DNA from: Suillus spraguei
Taxonomy: Eukaryota; Basidiomycota; Agaricomycetes; Boletales; Suillaceae
DNA: 64,000 nt
Assembly: GCA_016800925.1 (NCBI GenBank)
Contig: JABCPU010000058.1
Coordinates: 62,001-126,000 of the forward strand
Reading direction: 5' to 3'
Translations under genes and position numbers: made by a program
Shown here: piece after piece, positions 48,683 through 64,000 of the stretch
Layout: the number at the start of each line of letters is the position of its first letter
How positions within the stretch are numbered: position 1 is the stretch's first letter
Notes under the pieces: generated by a model
The model's database searches: none
The model's input: only the letters and a program-made list of their open reading frames with translations
What the model was told of the DNA's origin: nothing

Positions 48683-51600
48683 ATGGCAGGAAATCCGGTT
48701 GACCCGCTGCAGACACTTTCTGCAGCGTTAGCAGTACCGGCAGACTCTAAAGAACAAGCAGATATACTCGCTACTTTACGTGAATCCCTTGAAGCGCACC
48801 CAAATCCCATACCCATCCTCTGTACAACACTCATCAAAACTGTGTCAAGTGCCGGTGATTCTCTCCTCAAGAGATGGGTTCTTGATCTCCTCCATTTTGC
48901 TATCTCTCGCTCTAATCTATCCAACGAAGTTCGCACACAACGTTAGTTCAATCTTTGAGTACTGCCAGCGTCTAAGTCTTTTAATGTTATTACTTCTTAG
49001 TCGCGTCTCAGTCGGTCGAAACTCTGGGCATTTTGCTGCATGACTTAAATGCACGTACTGTCAAAGTGTCTATTCAGTGTTTGACGACTGTCTACCCACT
49101 CCTTTTCCGTTCCTTGTAAGTCATCTGTTGCCGAAGTCGACACAGTCTGATATCACCGTGTGACAGGTGTACAAACCGTACCCTGCGCCAGCAATGGGAT
49201 ATATTGTCACAGTGCAAGGCGCGCATCCTAGAGTTCATTTGGTCGCCGACCGCTAGTACCGGTGTAAAGGTCTCTGCCATTAAGTTCATGCAGCGTGTCA
49301 TTATTGTCCAGACGCGCGGTATTTCGGACCCTAGGGTACCCTTCCACCAGTTTCTCCTCATACACACGCTCACTATACACACACTCTATAATCTATAGCT
49401 TCAGAACAAAAATGACCCCAACATTTCAAATGTTCCTGCCGATCACCCCTTCCTTCCAGGTCCTGTCTTAGAAGCAGAGGGCATGAAACTTCTTGAGAGC
49501 GTGATCACTATATTGTATACCAGCCAGTGAGCGTCTTCATTCAATACCTGTAAGAACTCGCGTATCTGACACTTGTCATAAGGAACCCTGAACTTTTGAG
49601 CGCGATCCTTCATTCATGGAGCAATTTAGTCAAACAAAGGCCCGCCCTGGTACAACTAGTCGTTTCTTCACTCTCTTCTTGGACTCCTGCCGCTCTGTCT
49701 GGACTACCAGCATCATCTATCAAAAGCGTCGAAAAAGCTGTTCGTATATTGCTTATCCATATCTCGAGGTGAGTAACGTCATAGCGGTGCCGAGCCAGGT
49801 ATACTGAAGTCGAGCATAGAGGACCCCATGGTTCTTCCTTTGGGGCTCAGATCAATGAGGCGCTCTCCCTACAAGTTGTTCGCATGGAAAGAGCCTCCGC
49901 AGAGGAAAAGGCACGAAAGGCTGCTGTTGCTGCGTCCGCGACGGAAGCTACTAAGAAACGACCTTCTTCCACACCAGCAGAACATCCATCGGATGCTAAA
50001 CGTATGAAAATTGACGTTGACGTTGCCGGAAACGCATCCGCTGCATTTTTGGCTAGCTTTGACTTTACTACGCTTCCAATATCACTCATAACCGATCTCA
50101 TTGTCGCCAATCTGGAAGCTTTTACAGAGCCAGCCCTACTGGAGTTGGTACAAACCTACAGAGAAAGCAGAGGCCTGACTCCCGGCCCCCCTGTCTCTAG
50201 AACTCCGCAACCCGCCCAACCTACACCGGAAGCGACGCCCACCCCTGGGCCTTCTGCGGAGGCTGCTGTCAAAGATGAGCCGGTAGATCCACTTCAAATG
50301 GACATTGACGAGGAGGAAATGGAATACGAACCTGATAGGCTCAATATGGAGGTCAGAAAAATTAACCGCGCGGGCTCATTGCAATTCATCATTTTACGTC
50401 GTAGCTTTCGGGAGACGAGACCATCGCGGAGGAAGAGACAATTCCGGCGGATCTCTCGGAAGCGCTCACCCTTGACCTCATCGATTCTACACTACTCGGA
50501 CCAAAAGAATTGACTGACGTTGAACGAAATGCGTTAATGCGTGGATCGGTTAGCCGAATATGGGACGGAGCGGAGGAGCTCAAGATTGATTCTGTTGTAT
50601 CGTCGCAATGGCCTGGTGCCTCTCCTACCGATATGTGGATGTTACTTATTGTTCGGATGGTCACACGGGTGGCGCATCTTGATGGTGACCAATCACCAAC
50701 GCCAGAGGACGGAGGGGACACCGAGACAAAAGTTGACTTCTATTCGCGGCAAGATAATTTACGACAAACATTATGCGATTATATTATGGCTGATTTCCCT
50801 GAACGGTATGTTCTCGATATTGCATTATTACAAATTTATTCACTGACGGCAATGAAGGCTCCGTCTTGTCACAACGTGGATGAATGAAGAATGGTACAAC
50901 GATCGCATCAGAATGACAGATGACCCTCATTGGGTGCGTACTATGTCTTTACTCTTTCTGGTAAGGTTTGGCCAACGACAAGCGTTCCAGAGACCAAATT
51001 ACGAATCATGGCTCAATCAAGTAGTTTCCACGTATCAGACCGTTTTAGAAGGCAAACCTGAGGGTAAACCTGATGGCAAGGACAAAGCTTTTGCGCGGTT
51101 TCTACTGGATTTACCCTCGGTGCCCCCTGATGTCCTCGGTCTGTTACGCGATCTATCTGTTGACCCTGACAAGTACGTTCATTCGTGTATTTTTTGACAT
51201 AACTCGGTTCGAGCAATCAACAGGATGCATGTCGGGTTCACCAGTCTTCGGGAGTTTGTTTTAGAGCGTCCATCCCTCCGAGCAGAAGCCCTCCAGGTCC
51301 TTTTGGAGTTGACCACTCATCCAGGTATGTCAATTCTTTCTGTTCAACCCCGATATCAATCTCTTGCAGATCCTGTGACCAGGCGTGCAGCAATTAACAC
51401 CGTGCGAAGATGGGTTCCTGGTATTGAACCCATAGATAGTATGATACGTGATTTTGCTCTTCAAATACTGCGCCGCTTGCAAAAGCGTCCACCAAAAGAG
51501 GAGGTAACAAAGGTCATTGATGAACAAGCCGGCGCAAGCGACGAAAATATGGAGGATGGTCAGCTTCCCTCCGAAGACCTTCTGCAGACACCGTATCTAC

Positions 51601-52893
51601 CGGAAGAAATGGAGTTACCTGCCCGGAAGGCTCACGTACTGCAACACGTTGAACTCCTATTCGCTCTATCCGTCAAGATCCCGGAATTCTTGGATGAGTA
51701 TGTCGATCCTGATTTATAATCGCAGTTCTTGCTTCATGCCTTTTCAGGATCTTCACGGCGTATGGCCAAATGGAGTTAACAGTTCAAGAAGCCATTCAAG
51801 ACTTGATCACTGCTCTGATCAAATCTTTAGGTTCAAGCAATGGCAAATTGTTAACCCTCATGCGCACATGCCCGCCGGGGAGTGAATCTCTTGCCCTACG
51901 TGTTCTGACGATCTTTACAGAGCATGGAAGACCGAGCGCGCAACTCGTAGCGTTAGTGAAGGGTCTCATTAGTGATCGTGATCTCGATGCTCGCTTCCTG
52001 ATTCCAATTATCGCAGAGATGGACAAGGTATGCTCCTGTGGAAAAAGATCATGACCTTGCTAAATATAGTTATTCAAAGCCGGACATCCTGAAATACCTG
52101 CCCCGAATTGTCTCTATCCTGAATGGTCAGCAAGAGCCCAGAAATCTGGTTCGATCTGTATTCAGCTCCGTTGTTACGACGCCTCCCCAAACTTTCGGGA
52201 GCGTGTCATCGAATTTGCCTCGTGTTAGGCAAAGCGAGCTGCTGACACCGGCTGAGTTGATGGTCTTACTTCATGAAGCTGAGAAGGAGATCGGTCTCAA
52301 AAGCGCGATAGAAGGTGACAATGACGTTCTCCTCGCCGGCCGCCTACTAACCTATTTTGGTGCAGCAATTACTGTCTGCTTCTCAATGACTGATGTCTTC
52401 CGCTCCGAAATTCTAGCGGTGGTTATGCAGCAGATCGTGGATGAACCTGTGCTCCCCGTTCTTTTCCTTCGTACAGTGAGTGAATCTCGCTATCTACGTT
52501 TGCAGTTATTTAAATTAGTGAACGGCCCCATAGGTCATCCAGGCCGTTACGACGTATAGAACGTTGGTTGGTTTCGTGTCTACCACCTTGCTATCTCGCT
52601 TGATCACCAAAAAAATTTGGCAAAATCCTCACCTGTGGGAAGGGTTTATACGATGTGCCAAGGTTATTGCGCCGGCGAGCTTTGGCGCATTGTTGCAACT
52701 GCCAAAGGAGCAACTTCGTGAACTGGTTGACAAACAACCCAGTCTAAAGTCTGGCCTGCGAGAGTATGTAACCAAAAGGGCTGGAAACAAGGCAAGGGTA
52801 GCTGGTTTCTTGGACATATTTGGTGAGGATGATGATACGTCTCCTGTTGCGCCAGCGACTCCGGATGTGGTCATGGCCTCGGTTCCTGCATAG
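48683..52893 (+). CDS. PTA1: Symplekin/Pta1, scaffold of mRNA 3'-end processing
   Basis: Scaffold of the cleavage and polyadenylation factor. The ATG at 48683 opens MAGNPVDPLQTLSAALAVPA. HEAT-like helices of the N-terminal domain follow over several exons (LLKRWVLDLLHFAISRSNLS, QSVETLGILLHDLNARTVKV, WSPTASTGVKVSAIKFMQRV, GMKLLESVITILYTSQ). A charged linker with KRMKIDV and a Pro/Thr-rich stretch comes next. The C-terminal symplekin domain includes YFYQ-type and helical blocks such as LRLVTTWMNEEWYNDR, LFALSVKIPEFLDE, LTVQEAIQDLITALIKSLGS and GFIRCAKVIAPASFGALLQL. It ends DIFGEDDDTSPVAPATPD and then at 52893. More than ten exons. The assignment rests on domain order. Confidence 0.85.
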
Positions 52894-53253
52894 AATGTTG
52901 AGCACTTGAATATTCTTTAAGTATATCACTATTTCATTGGTGTAATTGTCGTGTGTCGGACGTAAAGTGGTCTATCCCCGTGTATATTTGGAAGACGGAA
53001 TAATTACGATCCATTCTCCCAGAGGTTAACCGGTTATCGTCCTAATGCATCGTGTCAAACAATGCGGTGAGGACGGCTAAATCTTCCAACATAACATTAC
53101 TTCGGTGCCCAGTGTCGAGCTACTGCAGTTTCAGACCTATCATCTGCGATAGTACTAGTGGGGAAAGATTGCCACGTCTACGAGTTCCCTTCTTTGCGCT
53201 CAGACATCCAATCTTGTCCTTGTTAAGCACCACGGCCTGCTCTAGTTCCTACA
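52894..53253. promoter_or_regulatory. Spacer upstream of the MAP kinase gene
   Basis: 360 bp holding the PTA1 3' UTR and the kinase promoter. No TATA box or conserved frame seen. Confidence 0.4.
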
Positions 53254-55788
<2,535 letters not shown>

Positions 55789-55897
55789 CTATATAATTTG
55801 GTCTTGCATAGAATGATCATAAGTCTAGTGTAGAATCTATCGATACACATGAGTTGCATTTTCAATATGGTTGCTGTGAGTCGAGACAGCGCTAAAA

Positions 55898-56988
55898 TTA
55901 CAGGGTACTCTCGCCTCCCAATATCTTCTTGATTTCTGAAAATTTCTGAGTAAAATACCCAAGGGATGGACAATACTCACTATCAATGATATCAAGATAT
56001 GCATCCGACGCGGGGCTGTCCGGGTATTCGTCCAAAAAACTAACACCATAATCTGCGCTCTTCCCAATTCGTGGGTCAAGTGGGACCTTACCCAGTAGTC
56101 GAATCCCAGTTTCTTTTGCCAGTCTTTCTGCACCCCCAGTAGTTGGCCTGAATATTTGACTCTCTGTCCTGCATCCAGGGCAAACAAAACCTGACATATT
56201 CTCCACGAGCCCAAGCACTCGTATTCCCACCTTCCGGCAAAAGTCTATTTCTCTCCGAACATCCTGTAACGAAACCTCCTGCGGCGTAGTCACAAGCACA
56301 GCACCATCAATGCCGCTTTCCTTCAAGTACTGAACGACACTAAGATGCTCATCTGAAGTGCCAGGAGGTGTGTCGATGACGAGGTAATCAAGATCACCCC
56401 AGTCAACATCTTTAAGGAACTGCGCAATGAGCCCATTTTTCTTCGGACCACGCCACATGACGGCGTCTCGCGATGAGGGCAACATGAAGCCGACAGACAT
56501 GATTCCAAGATTATCCTGTACATAAACTGGAGACCAGCCCGATGAAGATGAGTGTACTTGCTCAGAGGCAACACCAAAGATAGTTGGTATAGATGGTCCA
56601 CAGATATCGACATCCATGACACCAGTTTGTAGCTGTTCGTCTGCAGCAAATGCCCAACCAAGCTGGGCAGTGAAGGTAGATTTCCCGACGCCGCCCTTGC
56701 CGGATAGTACGAGGATCTTGTGTTTCACGGTGGCCATCCGATCACGAATAAATGGTAGTGCTGGGTCAGGACCCTTGGGTGTGTTAGAAGCGCAGATCGC
56801 TTGATTTGCGCATCCGTTGCAAGCATCGGCTTTGCCAGCTAACTCAGATTCTGTACCCTGCCATTTAGTGCGATTAGTGCTGAGTCAGGAAAGTAAACTG
56901 AGCTTGGGCTTACAGGGCAGTGTTCCGGCGCGTTTGAAGGAACGGACAGAGAGTCTGGAACTACGGGTGAATGTTGTGCTGCAAGCAT
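55898..56988 (-). CDS. NBP35: Cytosolic Fe-S cluster assembly ATPase Nbp35
   Basis: P-loop scaffold that builds Fe-S clusters for cytosolic and nuclear proteins. The ATG at 56988 gives [15 protein letters not shown]. After one intron the N-terminal cluster site reads [20 protein letters not shown] with a further Cys (AIC), i.e. C-x13-C-x2-C-x5-C, the hallmark that separates Nbp35 from Cfd1. The P-loop is [11 protein letters not shown]. Switch motifs include [21 protein letters not shown] and [14 protein letters not shown], and the bridging CxxC is GFVCPGC. Near the C terminus, a 45-nt intron (55936-55980) gives the expected end [16 protein letters not shown]. If retained, it adds 15 in-frame residues. 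Convergent with SLT2. Confidence 0.94.
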
Positions 56989-59900
56989 CTGGAGAGAGCT
57001 TGAAAGTCGAGTGCAAGAAATGCCAGCTTCAAGTTCTACTGCCTTGGACCTTACTAATACCTAGTGCAAAGCTTAATTCCTGGAAAGGAACTTATCATTT
57101 GCTTCTTTCATCAAACTTCAAGTTATCATCCACTTCATTCATAGCCCATCACAATGTTATGCGGTCCATCATTTATGCGAGACGATAGCGTCGAAGCACA
57201 AGATGTTCGACTCAAGCCTTCCCGTACAACAATAGATGGCGCATGACACATGTCTACTAGCGTGAGTGGACGATACTCTTTCCTTTGTGCATTTCGATTT
57301 TCTATAATTGTTGGTGTCCTGAATCACCAACGAACATGACCATGACATGATGCTATATCTTCCGCATTAAAGCTTCCCTGCATACAAGTAAAGGGGTCAG
57401 GTTTGGCTCAAACACAGTTAACCAACCTGCACCCCAATTTTGTCCACCTTCGGTTGACTACTGGCACAAAAATTGATCCATGGTGGGATCATTTACATTC
57501 GAGTTCACCCACCCACTCTTTCTGTCGACCGATTCATAGATCTGATTTTTGACACGGACAGCATTACGCTAACAAATACTCATTCATCCATTGGATTCAG
57601 GTTTTGACACTGTTACCGAGTGGCGAGAAGCTCAATCCAGACTCTAGAGCGCAAATCTGTGCCTTTGAGACAGAGAGCCGAAAAGAATTTTTTTCCGGTC
57701 GTATGTGAACCGTTATCACATCATTCATTTACTAAAACTAGCATCAGGATGGCCCACACGCCAGACACTTGTCAGAGAATGCAGCCACTGTCGCGAAACA
57801 CTTTCGACCGTCCAGTTGGTTATGCGCTCTCGACCTCGTCCCGACCATGCATCTTTGCATTTTGGCACCCTGCTGTCTTGGATTCTCCCCGAGACCAAAT
57901 ACGTAAACTTCCGTACGATTGAATCATGACCAACTTGTTAAGGCCGCAATTACAAAGTTGAGTTACTCCAGTCCACGCACGACCTCGGACCTGGGCACAA
58001 AGGATATGTGAAATAAGGGCTGCATCAGCCAAGCTCAAACCCAAGATTATGCAGAGTTATAGGGACGCAAATCTTTGACCCTGAAAGACAGCATTGGAGT
58101 GTGTGAGAGCCGTCGTCTGCAGCTCTGACAGTAACTATGGCGCTTAGGCTAAGTGCTGACTAAGCCAACCCTTGCTCTTTACTAATAGCTACTATGCTAG
58201 CCGACATCCGAGTCTTGTCGGCTTTTAGACATCCTGGTAAAGATGAACTCCGAAGCACAAAATCACAGTCATTGCCAGCTGCACTCTTATCGGCGACGCC
58301 GTGTTTGCCGTTCTTATCACCGCCTTTAAACAAGTACAGTGCAACGGCTGTCTCGAATATGAAACTGCTACGGGGACTTGCAGAGACTGCTGTTGTCAAG
58401 GAAGGCATGACAATGAATCGAAATCCCCTGTATTTCCACTATGTGCCATGCTGGGTAGCTCACAGGCACACGTCTGTCATGCAACATCTAGCGCTACATC
58501 ACTGAAACAATCCTACTCCATTTTCTCTGATGCATGCAGTTCACAGAGGCTGCTATTTTAGCGGAAGTCCAAGTACTATTGAATCCGTCCGTTCGGATAA
58601 TTATCTGCCTATCACGCGAGAACCGTAGTACCTGATATTCGGAGATAAGCTAATGTTTTGGTTGACGATTACATGACGAGCGCTGAACACACGATAACGG
58701 ATTCAGAGGGCAGCGCCAGACGTATGGTGTTGTCCTGGTCTGAAACCCCTACCACTAGGCGGGACTCCTCAAACAAACTCAGCATTTGAAAATGGTGACT
58801 TACTTGAAGAAGGCAGAACACCCTTTATGTTTCCTTTGGTATGTTCAGACGTCCTACAAGTTCCTGATACTGATTTTGTGGAATTTTACCTGGTAAACAT
58901 AGTTATTCCATACGGAGCAACCTTTGATGGTTCAGTGAAACGAACTTACTTTCCTGGATCTTTTCTGAAAGATAATCTCGGCACATAGTTCATTAATGCC
59001 GAGCTGTCCATGACGTTGCATATACCACCAGTGATTCAGCGCCACGGAATTTTCCCAGTAATATTGTGGCCGATGAGTGCTTAACGTGTGTACCTCGCAT
59101 TCCACAGCGAAATGGACCACCACGCTCATTTATTGTGAATCGAATTCTGATGCTACCTGTTAGAAGGAAGGACCATCTTTCTTCTTTTATAGATCTGGCT
59201 AGGGGAGACTACTAGATCCACCATACAGAATTGTTCATTCCAGCGATATCTACTCCAAGCTCGGATATTCCAGACCATGTATTACCTCCGGACACACCCC
59301 GATATCCCATCTGTTTTGTAATTATGATGCTCATCGCCCCCTTTTCGCGTAGTAATTGGCTTTGCCTGTTTACGTTGCTTTTCTTGCTGCTCAATCTAAC
59401 AGCACTTTCGGCAGCGAACTTGCCGTCGAGTTAGTCAAAGCGATCAATGGCATAAGCTTCAAGTTGCTTGCTCTTCTCGCTGGAGGTCTACCAGGCCTGG
59501 GCAGCAAATTAGTTAAAGCTGCGCCCATAATTTCCATCTATCCTTACCTACCCATGCTTCCCTCCTGCAACGGAATGGACCTCTTGCGAAATTGTCACAC
59601 AAATGCAATACTTATCTATTCTACTAGTAAAACGACACGTTATGTAAATAAATAAATTTGATAGTGCTATAGTATAGACACAGAATAACTTGCACGACTA
59701 AATATTGAGAAAAGTCCTGGAACTAAAAACGCGAATTAATGATTTTATTGTTTCTATTAAATGTGTATGAGAGGCCAGATTGAAGCTCCTCATTATACCT
59801 ACTAACGTTTAGTTTCTCTGAAGTTCTACCAGGCTGTCATGGTCACGTGATGTTTATTGCTCTTAAGTTTGGAAGCAAAACCCAAAAACCAAACTATAAC

Positions 59901-61847
59901 CAGCCAGGTCCGCATGGCGTGCCCTGCAAACCTTCACTGTCGCGCTATTATACGGAGGGGAAATTTATCAGTGACAAGGCGAGCTTGCATGTTGCCTGAT
60001 TGTTTATATTGTCTTACTACAATCTTCTAAGTCTGTTGATTCAAGGTAGGGTCTGACTCAGGCTCGGACGTGCTCCAGTTCCGCTTGGTTTGTGACAAGG
60101 TTTATGCGACCCGAATGGGTGTATGTGTTGCGTACCGGGTTCACGGTAGCTCAGGCCCTCACGGTCAAGGCCGGAGCTACTACCTTGCCAATCTCGAAGT
60201 TCGTGGGTTCTGATAGATCGCCCACAGAAGTCACAGCGTTTATGTAAAGGTCTTGTGCGCAAGCACACAAACAATCATATAAACGCATTTGGACTTGTCT
60301 TATTGACTGGGACGTGGACAAACTATGTCACGTCACAAGAGTGTGGGTGAAAGAACAGAATTCTCTGGAATTTTGTTCGTTTAGGTGTACCGTTTTGGGG
60401 TACTCCTTTGACACTTGCCTATCTTCGCCATACCCTCGAAACCACGATTGAAACGCGGAAGCGTGATAGAATTGATGGGATAAGTCTAGACATCGGTCCC
60501 TGAGAGCAGGCTGCAAGGAGTAAAGTGTGCATGATAGTATGTTCTATTTTACCCGCGGCCTCTCTGAATGCTGATTCTATCTACCACCATATCTAGGCGC
60601 GTAGGGGCAATGTAATGCATAATTTTGGCCTGCAGGCACCTCCATGCTTACAGCGCATCATTATCTAGCTTCATTCTTCATCCTTGATGGCTTCTAGCCG
60701 TGGGCAAAAACTGTTAAAGATGTCATCATGGCATTGTTCCAGAACGCCGCACTTACCGTTGTGGCACACTCTTGATGGCATTTTAGGGTGGGCGGCCACG
60801 TCATATCAGAGGCAAACTTAAGGTAGAACAGGGGACCAGAGACGTGCGTGGAGTCCCGATTCTTCAATCCCATCTGACCTTGTTGGGATTGAGAGGATAT
60901 GTTCTGCATATCCCCACGGCGATGTACTCTTGATATGTCGTTGCTTGTGCTGGAGGAAACGGTTGGCAGGGGCGCTTTGAACTATTCTACAGACTTAGAC
61001 GAAACAATAAACGAGGCTTGTGTTTAGCAAAGCTTGCTATGACGAGAGGTGGCTGCCAGATCGGCGGCCTTTCCACTGATTTCGAAGCGGAAAATTGTGA
61101 CAGCCTTGTAGGAATGTGTAGCTTATTTCCCCGCGTAAGGGAAGGTTTTTTCGACCACAAAACCCTACTACAGAATAATCTTATCAACTTGGCGCTGGTT
61201 CGCGGCAAAATCCTTTCCCTTGGTTTGCCCTTGAATGGTCGTGCGATTTTGGGTTGCCGGAAACCGGTGCGTAAGCAATTCACAAGATGTACCTCATTTT
61301 CCCCCCGCACTCTATATACCATATACCTTGGTCACCGTGCACCGCGGTCCCGCCGGCTTCTTTCATTAGCTTCCGCTCGTGGCCGCTCACAACGTGCTCT
61401 GAGGTTGTCACCGTTGACTCATAGTTGACAGCATCTCTGTCCTAATCAGATGATGATCCGGACGGATACCAATATCCGAACTATTGATTTAATTCTGTAA
61501 GTCCTTTAAGTCTCTTGGTAGCATGGGCATTCACAGATATTCGCACACATCAGTGTTGGGTTTCAAAAGCGACCATAGTGTTGGTTCCTGCCGGACCCGG
61601 TCCTCCTGGATTATTCCGGATGTCCTGATACGGACGGTTCTCGCTTAACGGTACTGTGTTCTCTCATACGGGAAGGGAAGCCTTACGCCATCAGCCGAAT
61701 GTCATAACAATATTATCAAGGCCTGGAAGAAAAGCGATTAATATCCATTCTTCCTTGCACCTCGACATTTTTATTAGCCTCTACTTTTTTATTCTCATTC
61801 TCTATCCCTCTTTACAATCTGCACTATTAGTTCCGCGACGTACCTTC
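56989..61847. other. Gene-poor region, 4.9 kb
   Basis: No frame on either strand could be tied to a family or linked into a credible exon chain. A Cys-rich frame near 58301-58561 and overlapping frames at 59231-59655 were considered and left uncalled. A CACGTGAT element lies at 59844-59851. No inverted terminal repeats, LTR pair or tRNA were recognised by eye; decayed transposon sequence is possible. Confidence 0.4.
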
Positions 61848-63781
61848 ATGTCATCGTCAAAACGGAGAGCGCCTCTCAGCATTGACTTTATAATAGTTGG
61901 AGCAGGTACGTGAATAACTTTGCAGGTTGTCATTGTATTCAATTACCTTTGTAAGGTGTTGCCGGCCTGGCTAGCGCGTTTAGATTATGCCAGGCAGGGC
62001 ATCGTGTTCGTATTTTAGACAAAGCTCCAGGACCAAACCGGGTGGGTCGTGTATGCGAAAGCGAAAGCAAACACTCAACTAAATATTATAGCGAGCTGGC
62101 GGTACACATCTCCCACCCAATGCTACCAAAGTTTTGGTGGATTGGGGATTCAAGGACGAGTTACTGAAACACGCACTTAGCACGCGTGCTAGTACATTCA
62201 TTTCAAGTACGGAACTCGAAACATGCAGTTGACCTTACACTCCAGCTCATAAACTGAACCTGACAGTCGACACCGGAAAAGTTATAGGATGCCTCGAATG
62301 GAAGGAAGATGTTCTTCAGGAGACAGGAGCAGATTATATGGTTATACGTGTAAGATTATGCCTGCCTAAGCATCCTGGAAGGTGTTCATTCTTCTTGTCC
62401 TCTTTCTGGTTGGGTCTTTGCAGTATCGTGACCTCTACGATATGCTATATCGTGCAGCGATCAAAGCGGGTGCCCGTATTACATATAATGCAACAGTCAC
62501 CAAAGTGCACGCGAACCCACCCCGCGTTGAGCTTCAAGATGGCACTGTCCTCAAAGCAGATATGGTTATTGGGGCTGACGGTCCACGGAGTACAGTCCGT
62601 GAAGCGGTCGTAGGGTGGCCATGCGAAGAGGTGCCAGAAGGGCACAGTGCTTACGTGTAATCTGCCTTTCTCATTGTCACACGTCGGGAACCGCCACTGA
62701 CAGGGAAACTTGGAGCAGTGCGATTATACCTCGGGATGTCCTTCAAAATGACCCTGAGCTCAGCAATCTGACGCGATTTCATGAAAATAGACCTGACGTA
62801 CGTTGCCCGCCCTTTCTTTCCAATGGGAGTTCACATGGTACATATTCCAGTACCCAATATGGACTGGAGACTCTAGACATGTCATAGCCTTCACGGTGGT
62901 ACGATTTTCCCTTTGTTGGTTCTTCGTGACTCAGCCTTCACAGGCAGGAGGGGCTGAATTTGCAGTCCACGCATTCTTGCCTGACAGCGAAGTTGATGAT
63001 ATTGGTGATCAAGACGGTTGGGACGTGATTGTCCCTCGGGAACGGCTTCCTTTTCATTTTGAACCGAAGTACGCCAATTTGATCCGAACATCCCACAATT
63101 GAGCTAACGTCATCACTATGTGATAAGGCTGCAGCGCTTGCTGGACATACCTGCTACTTATCAGAGGGTGCGACTTTTCCAGAGAGAATGTGCCGAAGAA
63201 TGGACAGATGAATCGGGAAGACTGCTCCTCATGGGAGAAGCCGCACATCCGTTATATGTGAGTTCAGAATCCCGATCGGCAATAATAATAACAAAAATAA
63301 TAATTATCGGCAGCCTTGTGTTCTACAAAGTTGCAGTATGCAAATAGAGGACGCCGAAGTGCTTGGCACCCTCTTCTCTCGATTACGAGCCTGGGATCAA
63401 TTATCTCACTTGGTTGAAGCGTTCCAGGAGCTGCGCGAACCACGTACGCGCGCCATATATGCAAAGGAGACTAAGGCTTTTGATACAGTATGGGTGGGCC
63501 CTGGGCCACAACGCGATGCGCGAGATCAGGCCCTCCATAGTATGATGACCGAAGGGCACAAGGGCTGGGATGAGACCAAGATGCGATGGCAGTGGGATGA
63601 GATTTGCGAGGTCTTCGGCTATAATGCTCGGGACGCAGCTGAAGACTGGTGGGTCATGTGGGGTATGTTGAGGGAGAGAAGTATAACAAGGGAAGGACAT
63701 TGTCCTTCCAGTTATACTGTGCCTTTCTGTATGGGGTCGACCGTCACACATTATGCAGAGCCAGTCGTATTGCGAAATTGA
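61848..63781 (+). CDS. FAD-dependent monooxygenase (salicylate hydroxylase-like)
   Basis: Flavoprotein hydroxylase of the PHBH-like group that uses NAD(P)H and oxygen on aromatic or polyketide-like substrates; the actual substrate cannot be told. The ATG at 61848 gives MSSSKRRAPLSIDFIIVGAG and, after an intron, VAGLASAFRLCQAGHRVRIL, the GxGxxG FAD-binding fold. Then RAGGTHLPPNATKVLVDWG, YRDLYDMLYRAAIKAGARIT and the DG motif MVIGADGPRSTVREAVVG. After ETWSSAIIPRDVLQN and WTGDSRHVIAFTV comes GRLLLMGEAAHPLY / PCVLQSCSMQIEDAEVLGTL, the second FAD motif, where the usual GD reads GE. The C terminus is Trp-rich (EDWWVMWGML) and ends at 63781. About nine exons join in phase, so the gene looks intact. 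No biosynthetic partners lie nearby. Confidence 0.88.
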
Positions 63782-64000
63782 TCTCTGGTCACAGATTCTA
63801 GTTGCCAGTCATAGACATCTTGTCAAGCATATGCATATGTAGAAGAAATGGAGGAAGAATTATACCCAACTGCCGCTATGTACTGTATGATACATATACC
63901 CCACATTTTCACAACTATATCAAGCCAAACATCTTCTGCCGCATGCCATTCAAAGGGTCCAGCTTTCCTAATTCTGCTAAATTTACTAGTGTGTTGAGCC

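Noticed and set aside
58301..58561. Cys-rich frame, considered as a small secreted protein
   Set aside because: The start is not an ATG with a signal peptide and the cysteine spacing fits no known fold.
59231..59655. Overlapping frames on both strands
   Set aside because: Both strands are open, neither shows a family or splice partners; possibly decayed repeat sequence.

Overview
The window comes from a filamentous basidiomycete, most likely an Agaricomycete. Nearly every gene is cut by many introns of about 45-60 nt with GT...AG ends. The gene set is fungal: Zn2Cys6 regulator, Slt2-type MAPK with a TEY activation loop, Lrg1 LIM-RhoGAP, histone H2A with an SQE tail, Fis1, Nbp35. Exon structures below were worked out by hand from splice sites, reading phase and family conservation. 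No rRNA, tRNA or CRISPR was found.

Left part (1-13 kb): a tandem pair of membrane-anchored M20 carboxypeptidase S genes on the minus strand (the first runs off the left edge); a decayed copy (about 5.25-6.7 kb) of an unrecognised gene that is intact at 26.1-27.4 kb; a 767-bp element with long inverted ends (6931-7697); a YqcI/YcgG-family gene; and about 3.7 kb without a supportable gene.

Centre-left (12.8-25 kb): mitochondrial ribosomal protein mL44 (MRPL3), F-BAR/DEP/RhoGAP protein (Rgd2 type), histone H2A, M50B-like membrane metalloprotease, FIS1 and the large U2AF subunit. Centre (26-34.5 kb): the intact orphan gene, COX23, ribosome biogenesis factor RPF1, a p24-alpha cargo receptor, an SLC35F-type transporter and a small membrane/coiled-coil protein. 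A gene-poor stretch follows (34.5-37.2 kb) with a possible F-box remnant.

Right part (37-64 kb): LRG1 (LIM + RhoGAP), RPS15 and RPP2 as a divergent ribosomal pair, a Zn2Cys6 transcription factor, VMA10 divergent from PTA1/symplekin, the SLT2/MPK1 MAP kinase convergent with NBP35, a 4.9-kb gene-poor region and an FAD monooxygenase.

The genes are mostly housekeeping genes arranged as head-to-head pairs with very short shared promoters (97-492 bp). LRG1 and SLT2 belong to the same Rho1 cell-wall-integrity pathway. The most unusual features are coding exons consisting only of the start ATG in three genes, exons as short as 5 nt in SLT2 and COX23, a stopless 3n intron in NBP35, and the orphan gene with its pseudogene twin and a fold-back element next to the dead copy.
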